From the NCBI GenBank assembly GCA_000509225.1, contig BAOK01000002.1, forward strand, positions 748,496 to 812,495: DNA of 64,000 nt. The letters are read 5' to 3'. This document shows positions 8,401 to 16,958 of the stretch, one piece after another (position 1 is the stretch's first letter; each line of letters starts with the position of its first letter). A program made the translations under genes and the position numbers. The notes below the pieces were generated by a model, which made no database searches, was not told where the DNA came from, and worked only from the letters and a program-made list of their open reading frames with translations. Source of the stretch: Parvibaculaceae bacterium Mf 1.05b.01. Its GTDB lineage: Bacteria; Pseudomonadota; Alphaproteobacteria; Parvibaculales; Parvibaculaceae.

Positions 8401-10726
8401 CGGCGGCAGTATTGGTGCTATCGCCGGATCGTTTATTCCAATCCCCTTCGTCGGTACGGCACTCGGCGCGTTTGCGGGCAACGCCATTGGAGGTCTGTTC
8501 GGCAATAACAAGCCTTCAGTTGGTGAAGTGATCGGCGCACGCTTTGGATCAGATGGCGGCGTCTTGGCAACGGGCACCGACAATGGCGGCAGCGGCTCGG
8601 CTGCGCAGGATTTTGGATCGCAGATCTCCAACATTCTGGGGCGCATTCTCGATGTCACAGGCGCGGCCATTGAAAACGAGTTCGTCATTGAGCAGAGCCA
8701 GCGCAATGGGCTGATGGTCAACCGGTTGGGCGGCCGCGGACATCAGACCTTTGGTGAGGATCTGGTTGCTGCTTTGCAGTTTGCGCTCGAAGGCAATACG
8801 TCCGGCGGCGACCCTGTGTTTCAGAACTTGTTCGCAACAGCAAATGTCGGCAGCGTGGAGGAGCTTGTCGCTCTCCTGGAGAGTGCCGAACAATTCAAGG
8901 AAACCTTGGAAGGGCTCACCGCCGCCAATGACAATCTGACGACTAGCGAACAAGCGATTAAGACCCTCACCGAGCAGATGGAAGCGCTGCGCGAACAAGC
9001 CGTCGCCTTTGGGTTCTCGGTAGCGCAAATCGATGCGGCGGAGGCCATTGCTCAAGACCGGCTGGCGGAAGATTTCAATGAGGGGATCAGCACGGCACTC
9101 CTAAATGCGCTTGATCCGGTGCGCGCTTCAGCTGTTGCCATGATTGAGCAACAAGAGGCCCGTGTGCGTGACACGTTGGCGCTAGGTGGAGATCTGGCAG
9201 CGGTTGAAAAACTGCACCTGTTGCAGCGTCGAGACTTCCTGCGCCAGCTTACTGAAGAGCAACGCGACGGCATCTCAGACCTTATTGATCTAACAGATGA
9301 CTTTGGGGCGTCTCTGGCGGTGGTGGAGCAAGGATTGGCGTCTGCGATCGCTGAGCAGCTGAACGCCTCCAATCAACTGGCCCGTGCCTACATTTCTCAA
9401 GCCAATAATCTACGCCGCGCAGCAGAGGGCCTCAGCGAGACGCGGGTGGACCTTCGCTTCTCTGAGAATTCCACGCTCACACCATTACAGCAGCTGACAG
9501 AAGCGCGCGCTATTGTTGATCAGCTTAAAGTGGACGCCCTTGCCGGAGACGAAGAGGCGCTGGCAGACCTGCCCGATGCGGTGAAACGCTTCATTGAGGC
9601 GAGTGCGGCTTTCAATGCCGACAACGCAGCCTATCAGTCTGACTTTGAAGAGATGCAGGCATTGCTTGCTGACGCAGCGCTCATTGCCACCGACACAGCC
9701 GATAGTGCAGAGACACAAATTGACCTGTTGGCAGAGCAGTCAGACCTGCTCAACGACATTCTGGCCGCTCTATCGTCACCCTCGCCTGATGCAGATCTGC
9801 TGCGCACCCAGCTCACCGAATTGTCAGCGCTCAACTCTCAGCTCGACGCGCCTTTGATGTTTGAAGGCTTTGACACATTCCTGGACGGGCAGACGCGCAC
9901 CGAGGATCTGCTCGGCCAGCTGGTGAGCTTGGCCCAGACGGACCTTAATGCCGAGATAGGCTCCCAGGCAGACACGCTGGCAGCAGAACGCATTGCCGCC
10001 ATTGAAACAGCATCTGCCAAAGCCATTGCGGATGCGCAGGCCGCCGCGCAATCGGAGATCGATGCGGCGATTGCCCGAGCGACGGCAGCGGAGCAAGCTG
10101 CCAGCCAGGCCGACGCCGACGTGAGAGCGCGGTATGAGGAAGGTGTCGCCTCAGCCCTTTCAGTTTCTCAATTTGCTGTTGGCAGAAATGCTGGACGTTT
10201 CACGGCCGACTTCAGGGATGGGATCAGCGCGTTGGAAGCGCAACAGGCTTTGGGTCAGAGTTCCGAAGCCCGCATTCTCGCGTTTCTCAATCCCGAGCGA
10301 CTGCTCGCAATGGCCAATGATGGGAACGCCAGCGCCGGAATTGAGCACTTCCTTCGTGGCCTTGGTGTGCCGGGCTTTGCCCAAGGCGGGCATATCAGGG
10401 GACCAGGCAGCCCGACCTCTGACAGCATTCCAATCATGGCGAGTGACAATGAGTTCATGATCCAGGCGTCGGCTGTTGATCATTTTGGGGTGGATTTCTT
10501 CAACAGCCTCAATCGAGGTGTTGATCCCACAGGTAATGATGCAGCCATTGTTGGCGCGATTGGTCGCCTTGAAGGTCAGCTGGCGAACGTCACCAATGCT
10601 GTGGCGGCCATAGGCGGTGACATTGTTGAGGCGGTGGGTGAAGGGACGGAGGTCAGCGAGCAGTTGGCCCGCGATCTCAACCGCAACACCCGGCTTGCGA
10701 CACGCCAACGGGGGGCGGCGGCATGA
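5447..10726 (+). CDS. Phage tail tape measure protein (TP901-type)
   Basis: At 1759 aa this is the largest gene. Residues about 85-330 contain the TP901 tape-measure core: 'EAKALYDIISAGAKSSEEA', 'LAVGGVTSVSVAADGLTSVL', 'FVTMRSGKTTIADLSGEIG'. Hydrophobic membrane-like segments (about 400-480 and a Gly-rich stretch near 920-1010, 'GGSIGAIAGSFIPIPFVG') may enter the host membrane during DNA delivery; long coiled coils lie between. The end carries 'FAQGGHIRGPGSPTSDSIPI' and 'SDNEFMIQASAV', the usual C-terminal motif of siphophage tape measures. The protein sets tail length. It follows the chaperone by three bases and overlaps the next gene by ATGA. Confidence 0.95.
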   Translation: MSEKIVSVRLTADGRGLEAVVDKSTRKLKGLGGETQKTSDNLREGAREAQGFGRGMGSASLEATAMRAALRLVGPAVVAMGLKKAADDARSFSAAMAEVTTLADFAHRDIGSLADQVRELAVQFNQAPEAEAKALYDIISAGAKSSEEAITLLTQANKLAVGGVTSVSVAADGLTSVLNAYGDAAGGAENVSDAMFVTMRSGKTTIADLSGEIGKVAPLASSTGVELEALLAAVAALTKGGIETNVAITGLRAILAAVAKPSAEAADLASELGLEFSTAALRSKGFVEFLDDLVERTGGADEHLAVLFGGVEALVPILALAGNAGADFAQIMELMAEKIGETEKSVSKIAGEDGFKIEQLFRRLADEALGAGEAINQGLAPAAETVFENFDDIKEIGLDVIQIMGIMATTAGAAAGFQLLASTISPAIIGLRMMSSVSGVATAQLLAQSAATGALAVAQRALLLSGGPLGVAIIAAGSAYVLFGDAVSAAQAATDRMRTSTEKLTREIADGMIVTRNAAAEKLRVAQANQALAKSNLELLDTELALKEAQQTGALGGQRSDALDAQISRLKAQRDTLLLDMDNTAANISALEARLKELAAAQAAANDNGSSGGSGGAGGGVTGDLAAELEAVLKAADPIGAALNDYAAAAALLDQGLTSGLIPSTAEHARLQEGLDAALAKTLAKTPAAKIEEWARAQTNLTAKTLALKVAEQQRLQAREEGSLLLDAEIEAMAEEVRLARLSEEQRQVEIKTREILNRAKQEGVSISEAEARAAAEAGVAALKAAEDQQRHFNRWQSQFEAVAANFETGFKEAFKDAFRETGGGFDRLMEGFEQGFLDMLAEMAFQALARPVIVPVLQQIGTGFFGLSGGQVNGVLNQQGLGTQGLGSINGIGGPINAGGSGGFDLSSLSNLFSGGGLGSLGFNAGAGNIGVDIAQFFGAGAESQAAFGNAFARGGSPAGIAGGFAGNFLANSLLGDRGIGANIGGSIGAIAGSFIPIPFVGTALGAFAGNAIGGLFGNNKPSVGEVIGARFGSDGGVLATGTDNGGSGSAAQDFGSQISNILGRILDVTGAAIENEFVIEQSQRNGLMVNRLGGRGHQTFGEDLVAALQFALEGNTSGGDPVFQNLFATANVGSVEELVALLESAEQFKETLEGLTAANDNLTTSEQAIKTLTEQMEALREQAVAFGFSVAQIDAAEAIAQDRLAEDFNEGISTALLNALDPVRASAVAMIEQQEARVRDTLALGGDLAAVEKLHLLQRRDFLRQLTEEQRDGISDLIDLTDDFGASLAVVEQGLASAIAEQLNASNQLARAYISQANNLRRAAEGLSETRVDLRFSENSTLTPLQQLTEARAIVDQLKVDALAGDEEALADLPDAVKRFIEASAAFNADNAAYQSDFEEMQALLADAALIATDTADSAETQIDLLAEQSDLLNDILAALSSPSPDADLLRTQLTELSALNSQLDAPLMFEGFDTFLDGQTRTEDLLGQLVSLAQTDLNAEIGSQADTLAAERIAAIETASAKAIADAQAAAQSEIDAAIARATAAEQAASQADADVRARYEEGVASALSVSQFAVGRNAGRFTADFRDGISALEAQQALGQSSEARILAFLNPERLLAMANDGNASAGIEHFLRGLGVPGFAQGGHIRGPGSPTSDSIPIMASDNEFMIQASAVDHFGVDFFNSLNRGVDPTGNDAAIVGAIGRLEGQLANVTNAVAAIGGDIVEAVGEGTEVSEQLARDLNRNTRLATRQRGAAA

Positions 10727-12627
10727 TTGAAATTGCCTTTCTTGTCGAGATCCAAGTCACGCCACCTGGCGGCGGTGCGGCCTCATGGCTGTTTCTTGCT
10801 GATACCGCCATCCCGCCCTTTGGTCCCGGCGACCCAGACCGCAAGAACCAGGGATATGACCCACGTGTGAAAGATGCGGGCAATGTGGTGCGCGGGATTG
10901 ACCTGGACAATCTGGACGGTGATCTGGGCGGCGGTGTGATTACCATCTCCAACAATGATGGCGCTATGAGCGCTTATCGGTCTCACCAGTTCGGACAGTT
11001 TGCCATTTACCGGGGCAATGTTGGTGATGTCTTTGCTGACTACGAGCTTCTCTTGTCAGGTCAGTGCGGGACACCTGAGTTTGGCAGATCCTCGACACGG
11101 CCCGACCGACTGCTTGTTCCTGTGTTTGACCCGCGTGCTGATCTTGAAAAGGACATTCAGGAAACCCTCTATGCCGGGACGAACAATGGCGGCGGCAGCG
11201 GGTATGAAGGCACGAGCGGCGATTTGAAAGACAGACCGAAGCCGCTGGCGCTTGGCAATCTGACCAAGGCCAACGTGCCTGCTGTCTGGGCAAATGCAGA
11301 GGATGTGGTCGCACAGGTCCATGATGGTGGCTTTCAGGAACTCAGCGCCATCTATAATGGTGGGGGTGATGCGAACATCACGTCTATTGGCAATTTGACC
11401 GGCACTGATTTTGATAGTGCTGCACCTGGTCCCTCCGAATATGCAGAAGACCGACGGCGGGGCCTTGTGAAATTTGGATCACGTCCGGTCGGCGCGGTCA
11501 CGTTTGACATTAAGGGCGCGACCGTGAGCGGCGCTGAATTGATCCTCAACCATGAGTTTGAAACGGCTTCGCATTGGGCACTGCAAAGCGGATGGTTAAT
11601 CCAGGCAGGCCAGCTCGTCGCCTCAGCGATTGGGAGTTTTGTTTCGGCAACGCAGCAACGGCCGATTGATGTGGCGGTCACCCATGAATGCGTCCTGGAC
11701 ATTGCAGAAGTGACGGCCGGGACGCTTCGTATGGGGTTTTCTGGCGGCACGCCCCAAATCAGCTCGAACTATTCGACCGCAGGGATCAAACTGTTTGAAC
11801 TGACGACGGTTCATGGGAATGACAGGGTTTTTCTAAACTCGGTAAATGCTGAGTTCAGCGGCAAGGTCAATTCTGTTTCGGCAAAGCCGATCTCATATAG
11901 CGAAGATGCGCCCGCTCTGATCCAGCAAGTGCTCGAAAGCGCGGGGATTACTAACTTGTCGCCTGGCATCCTCGCGACGGTGGCCCCTGAGCCGGTCGGT
12001 GTCTGGCTGAGTGAGCCCACCAGTCTTGGCGAGGTGGTTGCTTATCTCGCACGCTCCATCGGGGCTGTGGTGCTGCCGGACCGAATGGGTGTTTGGCAGC
12101 TGATCCAGGTGGCACCGCCCACCGATGCGCCGGTCATCACTTTTGAAGCTGACGACCTGGTGGTGAATGACACGAGCGCCGATCCGCTTGGCACACCCAC
12201 CTGGCGCGTGACCGTCAACTACGCCCGCAACTATTCCGTGATGACGGGGTCTGACTTGCAAGGCTCTGTTGAAGGGACAGAGCGCGAGGGCTTTCTGGCT
12301 CAGGAATGGCGAACGGCCATCGTTGAAGACAGCACAATCAAGGACAGATGGCCCGGCGCGGTGGAGCGCACCATCAATACGGGCCTTGTGAACGAGGGAG
12401 ACGCGGAAGCGCTGGCGACCCGGCTTCTGGACCTATACGGCCCCCGCACCGATGGCAGTGCGCGCGAAGTGGTGGAAATTCAAGTGGCGATGACGGATGT
12501 CACATTGGCGCTTGAGGTAGGGCAGACGGTGCGCCTTGGCGATGGCGTGGACCGGAACTTCATTGTCATACGCACTGAGCCCACCAGGCCCCGCCGCCAC
12601 CTGATCACGCTGGAGCTGTTTGGATGA
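10723..12627 (+). CDS. Phage tail-tip protein with inserted carbohydrate-binding-like jelly roll
   Basis: A 634-aa protein starting in an ATGA overlap with the tape measure. The N-terminal region ('VVRGIDLDNLDGDLGGGVIT', 'FGQFAIYRGNVGDVF') and the C-terminal region ('VEIQVAMTDVTLALEVGQTV', 'RLGDGVDRNFIVIRTEP') look like hub or distal tail folds. Between about residues 268 and 390, 'LILNHEFETASHWALQSGW', 'QLVASAIGSFVSATQ' and 'GTLRMGFSGGTPQIS' follow the pattern of CBM-type beta jelly rolls often inserted in tail tips. It probably forms part of the tail-tip complex; the exact counterpart in model phages is not clear. Confidence 0.65.
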   Translation: MIEIAFLVEIQVTPPGGGAASWLFLADTAIPPFGPGDPDRKNQGYDPRVKDAGNVVRGIDLDNLDGDLGGGVITISNNDGAMSAYRSHQFGQFAIYRGNVGDVFADYELLLSGQCGTPEFGRSSTRPDRLLVPVFDPRADLEKDIQETLYAGTNNGGGSGYEGTSGDLKDRPKPLALGNLTKANVPAVWANAEDVVAQVHDGGFQELSAIYNGGGDANITSIGNLTGTDFDSAAPGPSEYAEDRRRGLVKFGSRPVGAVTFDIKGATVSGAELILNHEFETASHWALQSGWLIQAGQLVASAIGSFVSATQQRPIDVAVTHECVLDIAEVTAGTLRMGFSGGTPQISSNYSTAGIKLFELTTVHGNDRVFLNSVNAEFSGKVNSVSAKPISYSEDAPALIQQVLESAGITNLSPGILATVAPEPVGVWLSEPTSLGEVVAYLARSIGAVVLPDRMGVWQLIQVAPPTDAPVITFEADDLVVNDTSADPLGTPTWRVTVNYARNYSVMTGSDLQGSVEGTEREGFLAQEWRTAIVEDSTIKDRWPGAVERTINTGLVNEGDAEALATRLLDLYGPRTDGSAREVVEIQVAMTDVTLALEVGQTVRLGDGVDRNFIVIRTEPTRPRRHLITLELFG

Positions 12628-13499
12628 CGGAAATTGACTACAAAGCCAAACTCATCAACGAGAACCTGGCGCTCACAGCAGGCTTTAGCGGTGGCACCTG
12701 GGCGGCAGAGTTGCCGCTTGAGAACATGATTGACCGGCGCATTGTGGCCCGGCCTGCACGTTGCGAAACCCCAGGTGCCCTCGCAGCGTCACAATTCACG
12801 GTGACGCTGTTGCGTCGTCGAAACACAAAATTCTTCGGCCTCTTCCGCACTAACCTGTCAGCGATTGCTAAGATCAAAGTCACGTTTGGCAGTGACGCGG
12901 CTTTTACAACAGTGGTTCACCAGATTGACTGGACACCGGTCTATGGGCGCTTCTTTCCGAGCCTAAGCCTTGAGTGGGAAGACGCCAACTTCTGGACAGG
13001 CGGCGCGCAAGAAAGCCAGCTCGATCTTTACGGCCGCTCGCGCTTCTTTCTGTTTGAGGCTGCAGTCTCAAGCCAACATATCCGCGTTGAGATTGATGAC
13101 CCGACCAACCCGGATGGCTATATCGATATTGGCTATCTCTATGTCGGCTCCAACATCTCGACCCGCTTTAACTATCAGCGTGGACGCCGATTGCGGGCTG
13201 TCTCTCGCACCCGGCGCGATGAAACGCCGTCCGGGCACCCCGTTTTTGACCGCCGCCGACCGAAGCGTATCCAAGAGGTGAGCTACCCCTACCTCTATGA
13301 GAATGAACTCACAGCATTCTTTGATGCGGGAATGCAGAACGACATTGTCGATCCTGTTGTCTTCATCCCAGACCCCCAAGACGAACTATCGCAGCAGCGT
13401 GGTGCTTTCCTTGGAACCTTCGTTGACCTGCCAGGTGCGCTTCACCGGTTTGACGGCAATCACCAAAGCAACCTCGCCATAGAGGAGATATTGGCATGA
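12624..13499 (+). CDS. Phage tail-tip/virion structural protein, unknown family
   Basis: A 291-aa, mostly beta protein that starts in an ATGA overlap with the previous tail-tip gene and ends in an ATGA overlap with the fibre gene, so all three are translationally coupled. It has repeated aromatic-rich strands ('RFFPSLSLEWEDANFWTGG', 'YIDIGYLYVGSNISTRFNYQ') that resemble discoidin-like or galactose-binding folds found in tail proteins, but no catalytic motif. Its place between tail-tip protein and fibre suggests an adapter that holds the receptor-binding fibre. Specific function is not recognised. Confidence 0.55.
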   Translation: MTEIDYKAKLINENLALTAGFSGGTWAAELPLENMIDRRIVARPARCETPGALAASQFTVTLLRRRNTKFFGLFRTNLSAIAKIKVTFGSDAAFTTVVHQIDWTPVYGRFFPSLSLEWEDANFWTGGAQESQLDLYGRSRFFLFEAAVSSQHIRVEIDDPTNPDGYIDIGYLYVGSNISTRFNYQRGRRLRAVSRTRRDETPSGHPVFDRRRPKRIQEVSYPYLYENELTAFFDAGMQNDIVDPVVFIPDPQDELSQQRGAFLGTFVDLPGALHRFDGNHQSNLAIEEILA

Positions 13500-14668
13500 G
13501 TTACACAGCTAGCGAACAAGAGGCCATTGATCGCCTCAAGACCAAGTACAATTCCAATGCCTATAATCCGACGACGAACCCAGGTGGGTTTGCGAATGAT
13601 GGGCACCAGGAGAACTTTCCGGATGCGTTGGAAGACACAGGCACGGTCGCGCAGGCTGTAGGCACTAAGGCTGATGAAGCGAATGCGAGCGCTACGGCGG
13701 CCGCAAACAGCGAAACAGCGGCAGGTCAGAGCGAAACCAACGCGGCTGCATCAGCGACAGCAGCTGGCAACTCCGCCACTGCAGCGGCCGCCAGTGAAAC
13801 CGGGGCGGCTGCCCACCTCGCCGCAGCTGGCCTACCAACTCCCATCGTCAATGACCGCCTGTTGATGACGGAAGGTGGGGCGTATGTGTTCAAGGACCGT
13901 CTTGAGGTGATGCGGGCGCTCGGCGGCGTGCCGACATTTGATCTTGTCTATACCGGTGGGACGATCGCTGCAGCTCAGAATGGAAATTCGTATACGATTG
14001 ACGTGTCTACGCACCCAACTTTCAGTGTGGCAGATGCAACAACCCTTCCTGTTGGATGGTCAGTTACGGTGAAAGCCGTTGGTAATCCCACGGGCTATCA
14101 GACCGCATCCATGGCCCTGCCTGTCGGGAATTTTGAGTTTGCAGGCGAAGATCACGGCTTCCTTTTTTATCTGCTGGGAAATGGCGAGAGCTTCCGCCTG
14201 GTCAAAACCGGGGCATCGACAATTCAAGTGATCGCTCTTGGTTCAGCCGCTGACCTCTCAGTGCTTGGTACACTCGCAGGGTCAGGGCAATTGTTCGGCC
14301 CGACTTCGTGGACGTCTGTTCCAGCGGATACGTTTTCCGAAGACACGTTTCTGACACAAGGGACCAATGGCGGAGGCCCCGTCACTGCATCGGGTATCTA
14401 TACAATTGATGTTTCGGTTTACTTCATCGTCACCACCGCCGCCGTCAGCGCACTTGCGTATCTGAACATCATCGCCAAGTCGAAAAATCACTCGTATTGG
14501 TGGGGAAACTTGGCGACAGGTGACGGCTGGCGCGCTAACGCCGTCAACACAATGCGCTTGACGCAAGGTGACGTGGTCAACGCTCAACTCCTAACCGGCG
14601 ACACCAATGTCTTTTATCGGCCGTACGTTGGCGACTCCTCCACCCGCATCTCATTTCTTGGGAGATAA
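13496..14668 (+). CDS. Phage tail fibre / receptor-binding protein
   Basis: A 390-aa protein. Residues about 45-115 form an Ala-Ser-Thr-rich heptad-like repeat ('ASATAAANSETAAGQSETNA') typical of trimeric fibre shafts. The rest is beta-rich, with a domain near 'IDVSTHPTFSVADATTLPVG' common at fibre ends and a final globular part ('YTIDVSVYFIVTTAAV'). It should be the distal, host-binding part of the tail. It is coupled to the preceding gene by ATGA and is followed after three bases by a small fibre-associated gene, an order seen in many Mu- and lambda-like phages. Confidence 0.75.
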   Translation: MSYTASEQEAIDRLKTKYNSNAYNPTTNPGGFANDGHQENFPDALEDTGTVAQAVGTKADEANASATAAANSETAAGQSETNAAASATAAGNSATAAAASETGAAAHLAAAGLPTPIVNDRLLMTEGGAYVFKDRLEVMRALGGVPTFDLVYTGGTIAAAQNGNSYTIDVSTHPTFSVADATTLPVGWSVTVKAVGNPTGYQTASMALPVGNFEFAGEDHGFLFYLLGNGESFRLVKTGASTIQVIALGSAADLSVLGTLAGSGQLFGPTSWTSVPADTFSEDTFLTQGTNGGGPVTASGIYTIDVSVYFIVTTAAVSALAYLNIIAKSKNHSYWWGNLATGDGWRANAVNTMRLTQGDVVNAQLLTGDTNVFYRPYVGDSSTRISFLGR

Positions 14669-14671
14669 GCC

Positions 14672-15214
14672 ATGTCTTGGGACACCTATCTGACAGCAGC
14701 AATTCTTGAAGCACACCCAGGCGCACGACCCGGCTTTGAGTTTACCTGGTCAATGACGGATACAGGCCCTGAAATGCTGGGCTGGGATGAAGCATTTTTT
14801 GGCGGACTCTTTGTCCTGGACGATTGGGAAGCAGCCTGTGTGGCCACCGCGAAGGCCACTGCGGTGACGCGGATCAACGGCCTTCATGAAGCGGTACTAT
14901 GCCGCCTGACGGACGATGCCACAAAAGCGGAACGCGACACGTGGGGCGCAAAAGCTGCTGCCGTGGAAGCTCACGCGGCCAGTACACCTAACGCCGCACA
15001 GACGGCGCTGCTCGAAGGGGAAGCGCTTGCAATGGGAGAGACCGTACAGGCGCAGGTTGACCGCATCGCTGCAAAGTCGCTGGCCTATCATCAAATCGTT
15101 GGTGTGACGTCAGGACACCGCCGCAAGGCCATCGCTGATCTGGAAGCCACGACAACAGTCGAACAGATGGAAGGCATCGTGAGCGCGCTCGGTGCCGTGT
15201 ATGACGCGCTCTAA
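14672..15214 (+). CDS. Fibre-associated protein (DUF4376-like), possible fibre assembly factor
   Basis: A 180-aa protein. The N-terminal part is short and acidic-aromatic ('FEFTWSMTDTGPEMLGWDEA'); the C-terminal half is helical, with 'TPNAAQTALLEGEALAMGET' and 'GVTSGHRRKAIADLEATTT', which resembles the DUF4376 helical region found after tail-fibre genes. It may be a chaperone or minor part of the fibre. GGAGATAAGCC stands directly before ATG 14672. Its TAA stop interlocks with the stop of the opposing membrane-protein gene by four bases, which marks the end of the late operon. Confidence 0.55.
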   Translation: MSWDTYLTAAILEAHPGARPGFEFTWSMTDTGPEMLGWDEAFFGGLFVLDDWEAACVATAKATAVTRINGLHEAVLCRLTDDATKAERDTWGAKAAAVEAHAASTPNAAQTALLEGEALAMGETVQAQVDRIAAKSLAYHQIVGVTSGHRRKAIADLEATTTVEQMEGIVSALGAVYDAL

Positions 15215-15726
15215 GGCAGGGCTGGTGGTTCAGGTGGTGAGAAATAGAAGATGATTTCAATCGGTTGCTCTACGCCTGGACCCGAACTTGGGGAGTAGAA
15301 ACTAAACATAAGCCCAACAAATAGGGCTCCAGTCATTCCGAAGATCATTGTAAAGACGGTGACCGCCCATTCGACGAAAGAACTCTCAGCAGCCTTTGCG
15401 CCGATAGAAGAAATAATCGTAGAGAGCGTCAACAGGAAATAGAATTCGAACATCGAAAGAGCGAAGATGGTTGTTAAAAAACCAAGTTGTGGTGCACCGG
15501 CAGGACTTGCGGCAATTAGCGTGACACTTAGAGCAGCCAGACCTCCCGTTGCGACATAGAACGAACCGATATTGTCGAGGAAAGCTCTAGTGCGCCGAAC
15601 GCTAATTTCGATGTCTTTTTCTGTGTCACCGCTGATCGGTTTTTCGAACAGGTCTTCGGGGTAGCTCGGTTGCATCATCCAAGCGTTGGTCCGTTGAAAC
15701 CAATTTTGCTTTTTTGGGTCCGACAT
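15211..15726 (-). CDS. Three-TM membrane protein of unknown function (prophage cargo)
   Basis: A 171-aa protein in the opposite direction to the late operon. A charged N-terminal segment of about 50 residues ('RRTRAFLDNIGSFYVATGGL' at its end) is followed by three hydrophobic segments near residues 55-75, 82-105 and 118-142, then a short Pro-rich tail. I recognise no family. The length and three membrane spans would allow a holin, but there is no endolysin beside it. GAGGAATTTATG on the minus strand gives a plausible ribosome site. DNA here looks less GC-rich than in the phage genes, in keeping with imported cargo. Confidence 0.55.
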   Translation of the reverse strand: MSDPKKQNWFQRTNAWMMQPSYPEDLFEKPISGDTEKDIEISVRRTRAFLDNIGSFYVATGGLAALSVTLIAASPAGAPQLGFLTTIFALSMFEFYFLLTLSTIISSIGAKAAESSFVEWAVTVFTMIFGMTGALFVGLMFSFYSPSSGPGVEQPIEIIFYFSPPEPPALP

Positions 15727-15972
15727 AAATTCCTCCGTTCGACGGGGGATGGGCGCGCCAACGCCCAGAGCCGCATCGCCGAACGATGCATGACTGAAAA
15801 CCTAGACTAGACAGCCATCCCGATACCGTTCCAGAATGAAGGGTTCAGCATGCAGGGATTCGGCAACCGAAGTCTATCTGGAGCTGCGGGGTGGCAATCA
15901 GTGAGCTTTGTCCGCTAGCGACGATGCAGCGACTGGCTTCGCAATACGGGTTTATCGATAGGTGAAAACGAG

Positions 15973-16896
15973 ATGAACGACAGTAAAGAAGGCTCCGGGC
16001 AGCATAGGTCAGATGGGAATCTCAGTGTATTCACCGAGGTTGCAGATGGCGTAAGCATTCACAATGACTCTCTTAAGCTGGCGACGATCTTTGCTGGTAA
16101 CGGAAATGAGGAAGCTAACCCCCGAACGATCCGACTGGCGAATTTGCCAGAAATTTATGTGCGACAGTGGGACAAACCGCTAAGTGCAGACTCGCTAACC
16201 GGAGAAGACTTTCCTCCAAACCACCACAAACGCGATCAGGCTTTTTCGATGCTTGCCCAGACTGGGATACGCCTCACGAATGAATTTGACAGTGAAGTAC
16301 AGGGCGACGAAAACCAGCTTGTGCTCACTATTCGAAGAAAACCATCTGCTGAAGGTGCAGAACATCTCTCAACTCACATCATGAATAGTGACGTGGCTAT
16401 GGTTTTGTTCAAACGATCGGAGGTCCTTGTCAATGTATATGCAGGTTTCAACGACAACGCGTTGATGGATGGCGCAAAGACTGAACAAGCTGGTGCGCAC
16501 ATACCAGCCAAGGAGCTTGTTATTCGTGTTGCTGAGCAACAGGTTGCTATCAGCAAACTTTGCGAAGATTTCAGAGCTACAAATGATCCGACAAATGACA
16601 TGCAGTTGGAACTTTTCATCCACCTTTTGGAAAGCGCACTCGCCAGACTGAAGCAGATTGACAACGGGATAGGTGACCCTGTTTTTGAACAAGAGCTGGC
16701 GGATTTTTTGACCAAAGAAGGTAGACGCCTCACAAGCGTTGATGATGTTCTGGAGGCTGGCGAGCGGATAGTCAGAAATGTTGATCGCGGTGCGAAACTG
16801 TGGGGACGAGTCCTACAAATAGCTCGAAGACTTTTTGACAGCGGATCAGCATCTGGTCCTGATGGTCCAACTGATGCTGGCGACTATGGTGCGTGA
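15973..16896 (+). CDS. Uncharacterised 307-aa soluble protein (accessory block)
   Basis: A 307-aa protein without signal peptide or membrane segment, with AGGTGAAAACGAG before ATG 15973. The first half is mixed alpha/beta ('IYVRQWDKPL', 'LVLTIRRKPSAEGAEHL'), the middle has 'DVAMVLFKRSEVLVNVYAGF', and the rest is helical ('LFIHLLESALARLKQIDNGI', 'LEAGERIVRNVDRGAKLWGR') with a Gly/Ser-rich tail. I do not recognise it. It stands alone between two minus-strand genes, with 246 bases upstream in which I see nothing definite. Base composition is poorer in GC than the surrounding genes, which suggests transfer. Confidence 0.55.
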   Translation: MNDSKEGSGQHRSDGNLSVFTEVADGVSIHNDSLKLATIFAGNGNEEANPRTIRLANLPEIYVRQWDKPLSADSLTGEDFPPNHHKRDQAFSMLAQTGIRLTNEFDSEVQGDENQLVLTIRRKPSAEGAEHLSTHIMNSDVAMVLFKRSEVLVNVYAGFNDNALMDGAKTEQAGAHIPAKELVIRVAEQQVAISKLCEDFRATNDPTNDMQLELFIHLLESALARLKQIDNGIGDPVFEQELADFLTKEGRRLTSVDDVLEAGERIVRNVDRGAKLWGRVLQIARRLFDSGSASGPDGPTDAGDYGA

Positions 16897-16958
16897 TTGA
16901 CGGCTCGCTGCGGCGCTCGCGTACCGCACTCTCAGGGATGACTTTGGGTAAATGAGTT

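Noticed and set aside
1-15214. Gene transfer agent instead of prophage
   Set aside because: The gene order, the DUF1320/virion-morphogenesis/terminator head block, the 1759-aa tape measure and the sponge gene do not match the RcGTA cluster.
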